From assembly GCA_017475005.1 (NCBI GenBank), contig JAFVGI010000006.1, positions 1-64,000 of the forward strand: 64,000 nucleotides of DNA, in the 5' to 3' direction. This document shows positions 44,939 through 56,200 of the stretch, piece by piece. Position 1 is the first letter of the stretch, and each line of letters begins with the position of its first letter. The notes beneath the pieces are model-generated. The model did not search any database. It saw only the letters and a list, made by a program, of their open reading frames with translations, and was not told the origin of the DNA. This stretch comes from Prevotella sp. Its GTDB lineage: Bacteria > Bacteroidota > Bacteroidia > Bacteroidales > Bacteroidaceae. The position numbers and the translations under genes are program-made.

Positions 44939-46060
44939 TCATTTTTCGTCCGGATACTTGCCGTTAAGAATCTTATTCACGAGGAACATCACATCTTCCA
45001 TATTCACCTGGCCGTCACCGTTTAAGTCACCGCGAACGCTTTCACCGCCGCCGCCACCGCCGCCGCTGTTGTTAACGGAGAACTTGTACTTTCCGTACCA
45101 GTTGGAAGGCTCGAAGAAGTAGTAATTGCCGTTCTTGTCAACCACCTGGTATATCACTTCCAATACATAGGATGTGCCCTGCTTGAGTCCTTTGGTAAGG
45201 TCTTGTGTGGCTCTTGTGCCGACATATTTCTTTGCGAGGATGTCGCCGCCCTCGTCTTCCTGCTCAGTGAATTCCATTCCGTTCCACTGTCCGCCGGAGC
45301 CTTCCTCATAGACCTTGTACTGCAAGCTGACGCTTTCAATTTCCAGATCCGCGCTGGCGCGCTTCAGGCGCAGTGTGAAGTCGCTTATCTGGAGTGAGCT
45401 GACTTCGCCTGGCTGGTCGCTGATGTCGCGTGAGCCGTCGCCAGCGTATGTATAGGTGATGTTGGAATATTTGCCGCCGGTCATGCTCAAGGTCAGTGCG
45501 GCAGTATATGTGTCGTAGAAAGTTATGTTGCCGCTCTGGTCACCGCCACCTTTACCTTCGGTCTTGAAGCGGATAGAATAGTTGTTGCCGCCGTTGTTGT
45601 AATATGCGGGAGTTTTGTTCTTGTTGGCAACGAAGTAGAAGGTGAGGTACCTGGTTGCGGTGCTGCGGTCGTTATTCTGTACTATCCAGCCGTTGTCCAT
45701 ATTATCCTCAAATATATCTGCCGGAATAACCCAATATACGGTTCCGTCGCCAGCCTGCGCCTCCTGTGCCACCAGTGGAATCTCTATTATCTCGGGATCC
45801 TTGTCGCCGCTTTTGTATTGGGCTCCGTACATCGTTACGTCGTTTACAGGGCCGCTGGTCTGCACCGTGATGGCATCAATCTTGAAGTTCTCTGCCACGG
45901 TTTCGCTGAGGTCGAGGGTGCTGAAGCCCGATTCAGGAAAACTTACTCTACTCCCTTCACCGTTGAAAGAGTAGCTGAAGGTCGCATTCGTGATGCTTTG
46001 TGCCATTGAGCCGGCAATCGCCGCCATTGTGAGCACGAGTGTTAACAAAGTCTTTTTCAT
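44939..46060 (-). CDS. Secreted protein of unknown function with one dockerin-like repeat
   Basis: 373 residues from the ATG at 46060; the open frame runs further up but passes through the promoter. Signal peptide ends GSMAQ. The body has two repeated beta-rich regions beginning SITNATFSYSFNGEGS and SNITYTYAGDGS, each describing a beta-sandwich-like domain, with no catalytic site I recognise. A Gly7-Gly run acts as a hinge before a single dockerin-type repeat (RGDLNGDGQVNMEDVMFLVNK). Its partner, if any, is not in the window. Divergent from the WD40 operon. Confidence 0.8.
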   Translation of the reverse strand: MKKTLLTLVLTMAAIAGSMAQSITNATFSYSFNGEGSRVSFPESGFSTLDLSETVAENFKIDAITVQTSGPVNDVTMYGAQYKSGDKDPEIIEIPLVAQEAQAGDGTVYWVIPADIFEDNMDNGWIVQNNDRSTATRYLTFYFVANKNKTPAYYNNGGNNYSIRFKTEGKGGGDQSGNITFYDTYTAALTLSMTGGKYSNITYTYAGDGSRDISDQPGEVSSLQISDFTLRLKRASADLEIESVSLQYKVYEEGSGGQWNGMEFTEQEDEGGDILAKKYVGTRATQDLTKGLKQGTSYVLEVIYQVVDKNGNYYFFEPSNWYGKYKFSVNNSGGGGGGGESVRGDLNGDGQVNMEDVMFLVNKILNGKYPDEK

Positions 46061-46101
46061 AATCTCTACGTTATTTTTTGGGTTAGTATTCTTGTCTGGT
46101 T

Positions 46102-46110
46102 GCAAAATTA
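46102..46110 (-). promoter_or_regulatory. -7 promoter element (TAATTTTGC)
   Basis: Minus-strand consensus 41 nt before the dockerin-like gene ATG; it decides that start. Confidence 0.7.
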
Positions 46111-46229
46111 TAAATAAAATCTGAACCGTGCAAGAAAAATGGCAAAAAATTACAAACAACTCCGAACCAACAAATATCTTCAAAAAGCATTTTCTTCCCC
46201 ATTTCTTTTGGTGTTTAAGTTTTATTTCG

Positions 46230-46238
46230 TATCTTTGT
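46230..46238 (+). promoter_or_regulatory. -7 promoter element of the NRPS operon (TATCTTTGT)
   Basis: TAnnTTTG 41 nt before the GTG of the WD40 gene. With no later promoter seen up to 58.7 kb, it probably drives all four genes. Confidence 0.65.
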
Positions 46239-46279
46239 GCCCATAATATGAAAACTGAAATCACGATACTATCATAAAG

Positions 46280-47869
46280 GTGGCTGTGAAGAAAAGAATT
46301 ATAGCAGAAGGAATTGTCGGGCTGGCCTTGTTGGGTGCAGCTGGAGCGGGTATCGCAGGATGGTACTCCGAACATGAACGTGTTGCAGAGATGGAGTCAC
46401 AGGTTGCGAAGCTGCAACTGGACCAAAAACGTTCTGTGGTACTGCGTAGCATCAGTAACCAGATGGAGGATATCGCCTTTCAGCAGAAAGAGATTTCTGA
46501 CGAACAACGCGAAGAGGCTCTCCAGCAAAAGCGCATGGCTGACGACATGAGACAGCGTGCAGAGGTTGAACGCCAGAATGCGCTGGAGGCACAACATAAG
46601 GCTGTGGTATCAGAACAGCAGGCTCAGGATGCACGCCATGTGGCAGAAAACGAGAGACTGATGGCAGAACACCAACGTGTTCAGGCAGAATTCTCAAAAC
46701 GCGTGGCCGACACCTTGAGCTATATCGCATTAGGACGTTCTCTGGGCTCAGTAGCAATGGCCGAGGAGATGTCCGGAAATTCTGAACTTGCTACGTTATT
46801 GGCTTATGCAGCACATCTCTATACTACTCGCTATAAGGGTGATGTCTATTATCCTGCCGTATTCCAGTCATTACTGCTGACGAGTCAGGGTATGCGTTCT
46901 TACCCGAAGCACCGAGGCGCAGTAATGTGTGTGTGCGACCAGCCGACAAAAGACGAACGCATTATTACGGCCGGGTCATATGGCACTGTCATGACACATC
47001 ACAAACAGGGCGAAAAACTCGTTAGTAAGACTCTTTTCAGTGACCCGAAATATGACTTCCGCAGTGCTTATATGAATAATGACGGATCATTTTTTGCCGT
47101 TGTAAGCCGTAATGGTAATTTGATATGTTTTGAGAATGGCTCTCACAGCATAATACCTCTGACAAGTCTCGCCAATCCCATGTTCGTCACCTCGCTTGAC
47201 GACAACACATTGCTGGTGGCAAGCAATAATGGACTGGCATTTTATAATATCAAGGAGAAGAAGATTGTCGCCAGCCGCAATCTCAACTTCCGCATAACAT
47301 GTTGGAGCCGCTATAACAACCTGCCGATTCTTTTTGACGACAAGGGTAAGCAGCATCTGGTGAAAGGCATAAATGAGATATCAACATCTCAAAATCCTGT
47401 CTCAGGGCGTGTGACAGCCTTTGCCAGTTCAAAGAACAGCAAACAGCAGGTCTATGGCATGAGCGACGGCACAGTATATTTATTTAACGAGAAGACATCG
47501 AAAATCACAAAACTTGTCGGACACCTGTCACGCATTTCGCGAATCAGATTGAATGGCAGCAAATTATTGACATCCAGCTATGACGGCACCGTGAAATTCT
47601 GGAACACCGCTAGTGCGAAGATAGAGCCGACAACGATGGTGACAACGAATTTATGGATAATGGACTTCTGCTATGACAAGAAAAAGGAGTCAATATGGAT
47701 TGGTGACCAAGAGGGTGTCATCACAAATGCCTTGTTATCAGTACCCATCATGGTAGATGTGCTGAAGAATAAACTGAAGCGCAATCTTACTACCGAAGAG
47801 TGGAACTACTACATCGGCAAGAACGTTCCCTATGAATCGTTCATCAACGGAAAGGAGGTGAAGCGATGA
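46280..47869 (+). CDS. Membrane-anchored coiled-coil protein with WD40-like propeller
   Basis: 529 residues, starting at GTG 46280 (a second GTG at 46286 is possible). One membrane helix (about 8-28), a long coiled coil rich in Glu/Gln/Arg (about 30-145), then a propeller of WD40-like blades (about 200-490; KLLTSSYDGTVKFWN is the clearest). It resembles the middle of Bacteroidota proteins that carry TPR or caspase domains, but no enzyme domain is present. The propeller probably lies in the periplasm or at the inner membrane as a scaffold. Its stop overlaps the kinase start by ATGA, so they are made together. Confidence 0.82.
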   Translation: MAVKKRIIAEGIVGLALLGAAGAGIAGWYSEHERVAEMESQVAKLQLDQKRSVVLRSISNQMEDIAFQQKEISDEQREEALQQKRMADDMRQRAEVERQNALEAQHKAVVSEQQAQDARHVAENERLMAEHQRVQAEFSKRVADTLSYIALGRSLGSVAMAEEMSGNSELATLLAYAAHLYTTRYKGDVYYPAVFQSLLLTSQGMRSYPKHRGAVMCVCDQPTKDERIITAGSYGTVMTHHKQGEKLVSKTLFSDPKYDFRSAYMNNDGSFFAVVSRNGNLICFENGSHSIIPLTSLANPMFVTSLDDNTLLVASNNGLAFYNIKEKKIVASRNLNFRITCWSRYNNLPILFDDKGKQHLVKGINEISTSQNPVSGRVTAFASSKNSKQQVYGMSDGTVYLFNEKTSKITKLVGHLSRISRIRLNGSKLLTSSYDGTVKFWNTASAKIEPTTMVTTNLWIMDFCYDKKKESIWIGDQEGVITNALLSVPIMVDVLKNKLKRNLTTEEWNYYIGKNVPYESFINGKEVKR

Positions 47870-50766
47870 AAAGAATATTCTTATATGGACTCATGTTGCT
47901 GTCAACATGTATGGCAATGGCACAGGGACTTCCGTTCCTGAGGAATTTTACTGCCGAGGAGTATCATGGAAACAAGAGCAACTTCGATGTGGTAATTGGC
48001 CGCGACGGTACTGTATATGTGGCAAACTTCGAAGGCTTGATGTATTACGACAAAGCAGAATGGCGCATGCTGCACAATCCTGGCATCACGCGTATCACCG
48101 TGGTTTATCAAGATGCTCATGGTGTTATATGGGTAGGTGGCTACAACTATTTTGGCAGGGTAATAACCAAGGAAAACGGCGAACTTGCACTACGACAGAT
48201 GGCCAAGCCTGGCATGTTCCGAGGCGAGGTACTTGAGATGTGGGAGAAAAACGGTCTCCTGCATTTCCTCGTCAACGACGGCAACATGTACATGGTGAAG
48301 AATAACAAGGTGGTGTTGGAGAAACTGGTTGACAAGAACCTGACTAACAAAGGACTTACCGATATAGTAAACGTCGATGCTGTAGAAAGCGGCAATAATA
48401 ATGACCTCGTGCTGAGAAATATCACCCAGGAACTTGAACTGTATAATGGATACAAACTACTTGTATGGCCTGGTAAAGGTATTGTGGTGACAGATGCTAC
48501 CGGACATGAGCTCTATACATTAAACGAGGATAACGGACTCTGCAACAACAATGTTTCGTGGATTGACTATGATGGTCATGGCATGGTGTGGGGAGTTACC
48601 GACAACGGCGTGTTTGCATTAGAGATACCTTCTGTCTATTCACGTTTCACATCCTATGAGGGACTGAAAGGTGATGTGACTGCAATAGATGTCTTTATGG
48701 GTAGAAAATACGTAGGAACCAGTACTGGTCTGTTCCGGCAAATAGGACGTCACATGGAAAAGGTTTCTGGTATCAATCATGCTTGCTGGGGCATTGTTCC
48801 TACTGCAAACGCTATGTATGTCGCAACTGCTAACGGAACATTCCGCATTTCAGGAGAAGGGACACCGAGACAACTGACGACGACAAGTACCACCGGCATC
48901 ATGTATTATGACGGAGTGATATATACGGGTGAGCAGGATGGAATCTATACTATGACGGCAGACGGAAACGGCCGTAAGAAGATATGTAAACTCGAGATGA
49001 CGAAGGTCATTCAAAGAGATGCCAAGGGACGCATCTGGGCACGAAATCTGTATGGAGAAGTGTGGCGAGCTGAGAACAAGCAGTCTCTCTTCAGACCATA
49101 TAAACTCAATTATGTAGATGACAACATCTCAACACTGGTGCCTCTTGAGGACTCTATCTGTGTCATAAATATTTTAGCAACTTCCCCGTTCCCCTACCCT
49201 CAGTTCTCTCATATCGACAAGAGGAAGGTGACGTGGCTGACAAATAATGAGGGAAAGGGATTGTATCGTTGGAAATACAATCGTAAGTTGCACGATATTG
49301 ATACGCAGCTGTTCCCTTTTAATGACAATGCCATATGTGCTCTTTACAATGACGACAAAGAAGTCTGGCTGGGTCTGGATAATGGGCTGACAGTAATAAA
49401 TCTTCAGGAGAAAGATCCTGCACTGACATTTACTCCAAAGTTATCATTCCGTTCCGTTGTGCTGAATGGCGACAGCGTTCTGTGGGGTGGATATGGTGAG
49501 ATAAAAAAAGGTCTTCTGGATTTGGATTCTGACCAAAGAGACCTGCGTTTCACCTTCTCCCTGAGTCATGTACCATTAGTCGGAAAGACTCTGTACCGTC
49601 ATCGTCTTAACAACGGTTCCTGGAGTGCTTGGGATGAAGATACACAAGTAGAATATCTGAATCTTTCCTACGGCTCATATAAACTTTCCGTACAAGCCAT
49701 GCAAGCCAATGGCAAATTGTCGGAAATTGCTACGCTGAACTTCAGTATTGCATACCCATTCTATATGCGTTGGTATATGGGTGTGCTATATGTTCTGCTG
49801 TTTGGATTCCTGGTAATGCTGGTATTCCGCTATCGTCTGCACAGACTTAATATGGAAAAGCAAAAGCTGGAACGTGTCGTTAAGGAGCGCACCTCTGAAG
49901 TAGTAAAGCAGAAAGACGAAATCGAGGAGAAGTCAAAGAGCCTTGAGAAAGCCCTCGACGACCTGAATAACGCCCAGCACGAACTGATACGTCAGGAGAA
50001 GATGGCTACCGTCGGTAAACTGACACAGGGACTTATTGACCGTATCTTGAATCCACTGAACTATATCAACAACTTCTCAAAACTGTCGGAAGATCTTGTC
50101 AAGGATATTGAGGCAAACATTGAGGACGACAAAGCCAACATGGACAAAGAGAACTACGAAGATACTGTTGATGTTCTCGACATGCTGCGAGTCAACCTGC
50201 AGAAAGTCGGCCAGCACGGCCAGAACACCACCCGTACGCTGAAGGCTATGGAGGAGATGTTGAAAGACCGTTCCGGAGGTATCGTCCCAATGTCATTGAC
50301 TTCTGTACTCAAACAAGACTTTGACATGCTGAATGCCTACTATGCTGACGACATCAGCAAGTACAGCATCAAGACAGTACTCAGTATGCCTGAAGATGAA
50401 ATCAATATCAACGGAAATGCCACTCAGTTGAGCAGGATGGTAATGAGCATTGTGGCCAATGCTGTCTATGCCGTTGTCAAAAAAGCCAAACGTGAACAGC
50501 CTGGTGCTTATGTTCCGGAAATATCATTAAAGGCTGTTGTCGGTGAGAATAATGTCTCTATCATAATACGCGACAATGGTATAGGTATTGAAGATACTAT
50601 TAAAGAGAAGATTTTCGACCCGTTCTTTACGACAAAGACAACAGGCGAGGCAGCAGGCGTCGGTCTGTACCTGAGTCGTGAGATCGTGCAGAACCACGGT
50701 GGTGACATACAAATGAAATCTGTCAAGGATAATTATAGTGAGTTTACCATTATGCTGCCCACATAA
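47866..50766 (+). CDS. Sensor histidine kinase-like protein lacking the phosphoacceptor His
   Basis: 966 residues. Signal peptide ends MAMAQ; then a seven-bladed sensor propeller pair (about 25-560), a Y_Y_Y domain (about 575-630), one membrane helix (about 636-658), a coiled coil, and a dimerisation/ATPase module. The H-box reads GLIDRILNPLNYINNFS: where kinases have AHE, this has IDR, so Asp725 replaces the phosphoacceptor His. The ATPase is intact: NAVYAV (N-box), RDNGIGIE (G1), DPFFTTK (F) and GVGLYLS (G2). It has no receiver or DNA-binding domain, unlike hybrid two-component systems. No response regulator is nearby. Confidence 0.88.
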   Translation: MKRIFLYGLMLLSTCMAMAQGLPFLRNFTAEEYHGNKSNFDVVIGRDGTVYVANFEGLMYYDKAEWRMLHNPGITRITVVYQDAHGVIWVGGYNYFGRVITKENGELALRQMAKPGMFRGEVLEMWEKNGLLHFLVNDGNMYMVKNNKVVLEKLVDKNLTNKGLTDIVNVDAVESGNNNDLVLRNITQELELYNGYKLLVWPGKGIVVTDATGHELYTLNEDNGLCNNNVSWIDYDGHGMVWGVTDNGVFALEIPSVYSRFTSYEGLKGDVTAIDVFMGRKYVGTSTGLFRQIGRHMEKVSGINHACWGIVPTANAMYVATANGTFRISGEGTPRQLTTTSTTGIMYYDGVIYTGEQDGIYTMTADGNGRKKICKLEMTKVIQRDAKGRIWARNLYGEVWRAENKQSLFRPYKLNYVDDNISTLVPLEDSICVINILATSPFPYPQFSHIDKRKVTWLTNNEGKGLYRWKYNRKLHDIDTQLFPFNDNAICALYNDDKEVWLGLDNGLTVINLQEKDPALTFTPKLSFRSVVLNGDSVLWGGYGEIKKGLLDLDSDQRDLRFTFSLSHVPLVGKTLYRHRLNNGSWSAWDEDTQVEYLNLSYGSYKLSVQAMQANGKLSEIATLNFSIAYPFYMRWYMGVLYVLLFGFLVMLVFRYRLHRLNMEKQKLERVVKERTSEVVKQKDEIEEKSKSLEKALDDLNNAQHELIRQEKMATVGKLTQGLIDRILNPLNYINNFSKLSEDLVKDIEANIEDDKANMDKENYEDTVDVLDMLRVNLQKVGQHGQNTTRTLKAMEEMLKDRSGGIVPMSLTSVLKQDFDMLNAYYADDISKYSIKTVLSMPEDEININGNATQLSRMVMSIVANAVYAVVKKAKREQPGAYVPEISLKAVVGENNVSIIIRDNGIGIEDTIKEKIFDPFFTTKTTGEAAGVGLYLSREIVQNHGGDIQMKSVKDNYSEFTIMLPT

Positions 50767-50779
50767 AAAACTTAGTTTA

Positions 50780-53206
50780 ATGAAAAGATTACACATCATA
50801 CTGATTATAGTGGCTGTCCTGTTGGTTCCGATGAACATCCAGGCCCAAGGTAACGATACGTCTCGTGATATATACACACAAGCCGAGAATGATTACAAGA
50901 TAGGTCGTTTCGATTCGGCTTTAGACCTGTTGGAAAAAAACATCAATGATTTCCAGGGGAACCTGCGACAGAATGCCTACCGCCTCATATCTCTCTGCTT
51001 CCTGGCCCAGGATAATTGGGAACGGTCAGAATATTACGCATCGCAGTTGTTACAGGAGAATCCGTATTATTCATCGGTGAATGACCCTGTCCGTTTCGAG
51101 GAAATGATTTCCCGACTGAAGATGGGACGCGGAACAACTCTTACCACAGCTTCCAGTCAGGCAGAAAGTATCCACGAGACTCCTGTGCCTGTGACAATTA
51201 TTACTGCCGAGATGATAGATGCTTTGGGCTACAACAAAAACCTCAACCAGATTTTGGCAGCCTATGTTCCTGGCATCACGGAAGTGGCATCCTATAATCT
51301 TGATAACGTCGCTATGCACGGTGCCTATACTATCAGTCAGGAAAAAATTCTCATCATGGAAAACGGCCACCGTCTGAATGCCCGTTCAACGAATATCGGT
51401 AGAACAGACTATGCTATCAGCACCCAGAAGATAGACCATATAGAGGTGCTGCGTGGACCTGCGTCGTCCCTGTATGGTAATGTCGCTCTCACTGCGGTGG
51501 TCAATATCATCACAAAAGAAGGAGCAAGCATTAACGGCTTGTCAGCACAATATGGCTATGGCTCATGGAATACGCACAAGGCTGACTTCCTGGCAGGAAC
51601 ACGTTATATGGGGGCTGACATGTTAGTGTGGGGCTCACTGTATAACTCAAAGGGTGAAGACAAATATGTGTCACCTTCTTTGGATGAGTATTATACAAAT
51701 GCCTACAGATCAACTCCCCCACTGGAATATGGCGGTAATGCGCATATCAATAAATATTCAGACAAACCGTCCTACGATTTAGGCTTCAATTTCACCTATA
51801 AGGATTTCTCCGTGATGTTCAGCCGTAAGAGTGGTAAGAAAGCACAACAGTATTCTATTCTGGGACAGACCTATGATTATAATGCATATCGTAGGTTTGA
51901 TGGTCAGAAGGCCGGATATGGAATAGATGAGAATCATGCTGATATAGGATATAAGAAGAGTTGGGGAAAGTTTTCATTAAACGCTTCTATATACGGAGAC
52001 TGGTACACCTTCTGCGACTATTCAGTAGCATCTGACGGAATGGAATATTCGGAATTTAATCCTGATGGCACACCTAAGAAAGATGAACATGGAGAGATTA
52101 TAACCATAAAGTGGATTGGTGCTTATCAGGTATATGATTGGAAAGAGATGACGTTGGGAGCTACAGCAAGAGGTGACTACAATTATAAGTTAGGAGGTAT
52201 GAATGGTAACATCCTCGCTGGCACACAGTTCGAATATTTCTCTCTCTACGACACATACGGATTGCTGGGAGAGAATTTTGAGTCTGTTCAGCTTTTCCTT
52301 TCAGAAAAGAATAATAATATCATTACCGGACGTGAGAACAGCATATCGTTCTTCTTGCAAGACAAGCATTACTTCACAAAGAAACTTATCTTGAATGCAG
52401 GATTACGATTCGACAGCAAGTATAGGGCAAACAGTGCACGTATCAATGCCGTCTCTCCACGTGTAGCATTTATCTATATTCCCAAGAACGATTTCAGTAT
52501 GAAATTGTCATATTCGCGTTCTTTTGTCGATGCTCCTTATTTTTATCGTCGTAATACAGACAACTCTTACTTGGGTGGTGATGATTTGAAACCAGAATAC
52601 CTCAACGCTATTCAGTTTGATATCCTGGGTGAGATTGCACCTATACATCTGACCTACGATATCAATCTGTTCTATAACAAGTTCACTGATATCATTTATT
52701 CTATTCCCGGAGCAGGACTTGAGGATGCAAAATACCGCAATTCCGGTAAGCTGGAAATTCTGGGTGCAGAGATGGATGTACACTACAACCACAAACGTCT
52801 GAAGGCTGACTTGATAGCAAGCTATTCTTATGTGCTTTCTGCCAATGACTATTATTATAAGAATAATAACATCTATGCAGTCCCTCACTTTGTCACTAAC
52901 GGTATTTTCTCTTATAACATCTTGAACAAGCCGTCCCATCGACTTTGGGTTACTTCAAATATCCGATTCTCTACCAATTCGTATGTTAGGGTGCGAAATA
53001 CAAAATTATATGAGGATGAGAAGATTTCTTCAAACATAATATTCGACTTGGGAACAAAATATCAGATTGGAAATCATGTAACATTGCAAGTTAATTGTGA
53101 GAACCTTTTTGATAAAAGAACATATATGTCAGGTGCCACAATGACAATAATGCCTTGGTTTAGGCCTGGACGCACTTTAATGACAAACGTTAAATTTACA
53201 TTATAG
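50780..53206 (+). CDS. TonB-dependent receptor with TPR-like N-terminal domain
   Basis: 808 residues from the ATG at 50780. Signal peptide ends IQAQ. Residues about 25-115 are helical pairs like TPR (YTQAENDYKIGRFDSALDLLEK, AYRLISLCFLAQDNWERSEYY), replacing the carboxypeptidase-like domain usual in Bacteroidota receptors. The plug follows (about 125-235; VPVTIITAEMIDALGYN, VLRGPASSLYGNVA, VVNIITKEG), then a 22-strand-type barrel ending in phenylalanine-rich VKFTL. This non-SusC class imports metal complexes, cofactors or small ligands. It begins 13 nt after the kinase and ends 3 nt before the NRPS. Confidence 0.92.
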   Translation: MKRLHIILIIVAVLLVPMNIQAQGNDTSRDIYTQAENDYKIGRFDSALDLLEKNINDFQGNLRQNAYRLISLCFLAQDNWERSEYYASQLLQENPYYSSVNDPVRFEEMISRLKMGRGTTLTTASSQAESIHETPVPVTIITAEMIDALGYNKNLNQILAAYVPGITEVASYNLDNVAMHGAYTISQEKILIMENGHRLNARSTNIGRTDYAISTQKIDHIEVLRGPASSLYGNVALTAVVNIITKEGASINGLSAQYGYGSWNTHKADFLAGTRYMGADMLVWGSLYNSKGEDKYVSPSLDEYYTNAYRSTPPLEYGGNAHINKYSDKPSYDLGFNFTYKDFSVMFSRKSGKKAQQYSILGQTYDYNAYRRFDGQKAGYGIDENHADIGYKKSWGKFSLNASIYGDWYTFCDYSVASDGMEYSEFNPDGTPKKDEHGEIITIKWIGAYQVYDWKEMTLGATARGDYNYKLGGMNGNILAGTQFEYFSLYDTYGLLGENFESVQLFLSEKNNNIITGRENSISFFLQDKHYFTKKLILNAGLRFDSKYRANSARINAVSPRVAFIYIPKNDFSMKLSYSRSFVDAPYFYRRNTDNSYLGGDDLKPEYLNAIQFDILGEIAPIHLTYDINLFYNKFTDIIYSIPGAGLEDAKYRNSGKLEILGAEMDVHYNHKRLKADLIASYSYVLSANDYYYKNNNIYAVPHFVTNGIFSYNILNKPSHRLWVTSNIRFSTNSYVRVRNTKLYEDEKISSNIIFDLGTKYQIGNHVTLQVNCENLFDKRTYMSGATMTIMPWFRPGRTLMTNVKFTL

Positions 53207-53209
53207 GCA

Positions 53210-56200
53210 ATGATTAGTCTTTTTCAGGATGTAGTAAAGCAGAACGCAGAAAAAACGGCTCTGAAATTTGGCAGTTTATCTTTTTCTTATAGTGAGTTAG
53301 ACAAAATCTCTGATTGCATAGCACAGTTGATTCTGCAAAGTGGGCATACTCCAGCGAAAAGCCCATTCATTGGTTTGTATTCATCGCGTACCCAATATAC
53401 TGTTCCGATGATAATTGGAATATGGAAAGCCGGCTTTGCCTATGTTCCGATGGATCCAAAATACACTTCCGAGCGCATCGCATATATCATAGATGGCTGC
53501 AAGTTGCAACTGATAATTACTGACTGCGATGTACCTACGGAGCGCCATACACAGACACAATGGGTAACTGTCAATGAATCTGTACTGAAGACAATCACTC
53601 CTACCACAATCTCTGTACCAGCAAATCGCTATGCCTACGTCATATTCACTTCTGGCACGACAGGCAAGCCAAAAGGTACGCCAATTACCCAAACCGGATT
53701 ACGTAATCTCATCGAAGCACGTCAGCAACTGATTCCTCTTTCTGAGAACACGTTGGAGATGAGCCTTGCCAGCATTGGCTTTGATGCGTCTGTATGGGAA
53801 ATATTTCCCGCCTTGATGACAGGCACTCCTGTCTATCTCATCAGTGAGACAGAGAAAGCCCACCCGGAGCAGATTGTTGATATTGTGGAGAGAGAGAGTA
53901 TTACGACAGTCAATCTCACACCGACCTATCTTTCGCTTCTTCCATATCGTCCGTTGGTTTCTCTCAAGTTTCTTGTAATATTTGGAGAGTCGTGCCCGCC
54001 GCTGCTTATCAAGCAATGGCAGCATACCTGTACCATCATCAACGCTTACGGACCAACAGAAAATACCGTAGCGGTCTCAGCATGCATCATGACGGCAGAC
54101 AGTCACCCAAATGATATTGGCAAGCCTATATCAGGTGTTGTATGCTATGTACTGAATAATGAGTTGCAACAGGTTGCTCTCGGGGAGCAAGGCGAACTAT
54201 ATATCGGTGGCGTCCAGCTGTCTGACGGCTATCTGAACAACGAAGAACTGAACAAACAGAAATTTATCAGTAATCCCTTTGTTAACCAAAATCCTTCTGC
54301 ACCTATCCTATATGCCAGCGGTGACATGGTATATCAGCAACCTGATGGACATTATATCTTCTGCGGCCGTAAGGACAGTCAGGTAAAGCTTCATGGTTTT
54401 CGCATAGAACTAGGCGAAGTAAAAACCGCCATTGAGCAGTGCTATCGAGTTGAGGCAGCAGCTGTTGAGGTTGCTACGCATGGAGAACAGAAATATCTGC
54501 GTGCTTTTGTCAAGACAGCAGCAGGTCCTCTCGATATAGAGCAGCTGAAAACAGAACTCAAGGGAGTACTGCCGCCATACATGATTCCTGCTCGTATGAT
54601 TGAGGTATCTGATATACCAAGGACGATTAACGGAAAGATTGATTTCAAGGCCCTCGCCGATATGCTGCCTTCTGAACAGGAAGCAGACGAGGTTTCCGGT
54701 AAGACAGAGGAACAGATTGCTGCCATCTGGCATGATTTGCTTGGCACAACGGAAAGCATCAAGTCCGACAGCAACTATATTGAAGTCGGAGGCGATTCTA
54801 TTTCTATCGTCTATATGATGCAAAGAATCAATCAGCACTTTAATACCCAACTGACAATTGATGATATCTATCGCAATCTGACCCTGAACCAACTGGCTTC
54901 AGTTGTTAGTGAAGAGTTAAAAGTTAAGAGTGAAGAATTAAAACTATCAACATTCACCTCTCACCTCTCACCTCTCACCTCTTCACTTCCCCTGCCCCAG
55001 CATCTTCAGAATGTCTATGTTCATTGTAAAATGAATCAGCAGGCATCCTTGGCTTATAACCTTGTGGAACTGATGCCATTCGGGCATTCATTAAAGAAAG
55101 ACACCCTACTCAATGCATGGAATAGGCTGCTGCAAATGCATGACGCCTTCCGCATGACATTCCATACTGACGCTTTCGGAAAACCATATATGAGAGTGAA
55201 TGCCTGCAGGATACAGACAGATATTCCTGAGTTCAATGTTACGGATGATAAAGAAGTTAAGGCATTGGTAACTGAGCGTCTGTCTCGTCCGTATGACTTA
55301 GAAAACGGACCGCTTTATTTTCTGGAACTCTATCATTATCAAGATGACAAATGGATGCTTGCCGTCTACATACATCATCTCATCTCCGATGGCTGGTCGA
55401 TAGACGAACTGGGGTTACAACTTTATGTCCTTTATGCACAGAAGGGTATGGATGCAGTAGGCAGCTTTGCCAATTATGTGTATGATATTTATAACAAGGA
55501 ACAAGGCTCGTTAGGTACTGACAGTAGGAAATATTGGGATGCCTATCAGGAAGATGTTCCGGAACTGAAACTGCCTGGCATAATCGACGACAGCAACAGT
55601 AGTGACTATACTACCGGATGTGTCCTGAAGCAAGTGGACAATGCCTTGTCCGAGGCAATTCATAAGTATTGCTCTAAGCATCAGGTTACTCTCTTCTCCT
55701 TCCTGTCATCAGCATTGATGCTGGTGCTGTATCGAGTTTCGCGTCAGCAAAGTTTTATGCTTGGCTATCCTTCCTCTGGCCGAACTACAGCCGAGAGTCT
55801 TAATATGCTTGGCTATTTCGTTCATCCATGTCCAATGAAGTTCGAGGAGTCTCTGCTTGACATGACTTTTGACCAGCTCTGCAAACACACCATAGAGGAT
55901 ATCCGTGAGGCGACAGCCCATTCCTATGCGCTCGTGAAACTGCCTCCAGTGAATTTCACTCTTGAGGATATGCGCCACGAAACACGCATGGGGATAAATC
56001 TGCCTTATCAGTTGGCACCCCTGATGCTGACCGTCGATACCGATGACAGGAAACTGCAGTGCCGATGGCTCTATCGCAGTGCGCTGGCAGAGACCGAGCA
56101 GATAGACCTTCTGAGTCACTGCTATATTGGCATTATCCAGCAGATTATTGAGACTGAAGACAAGCCGGTTAGGATGCTGTCCATGCTGGACAAGTCCGTG

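Noticed and set aside
46061..46375. 105-codon N-terminal extension of the dockerin-like protein
   Set aside because: It runs through the -7 promoter at 46102-46110, and the real start at 46060 gives a proper signal peptide.
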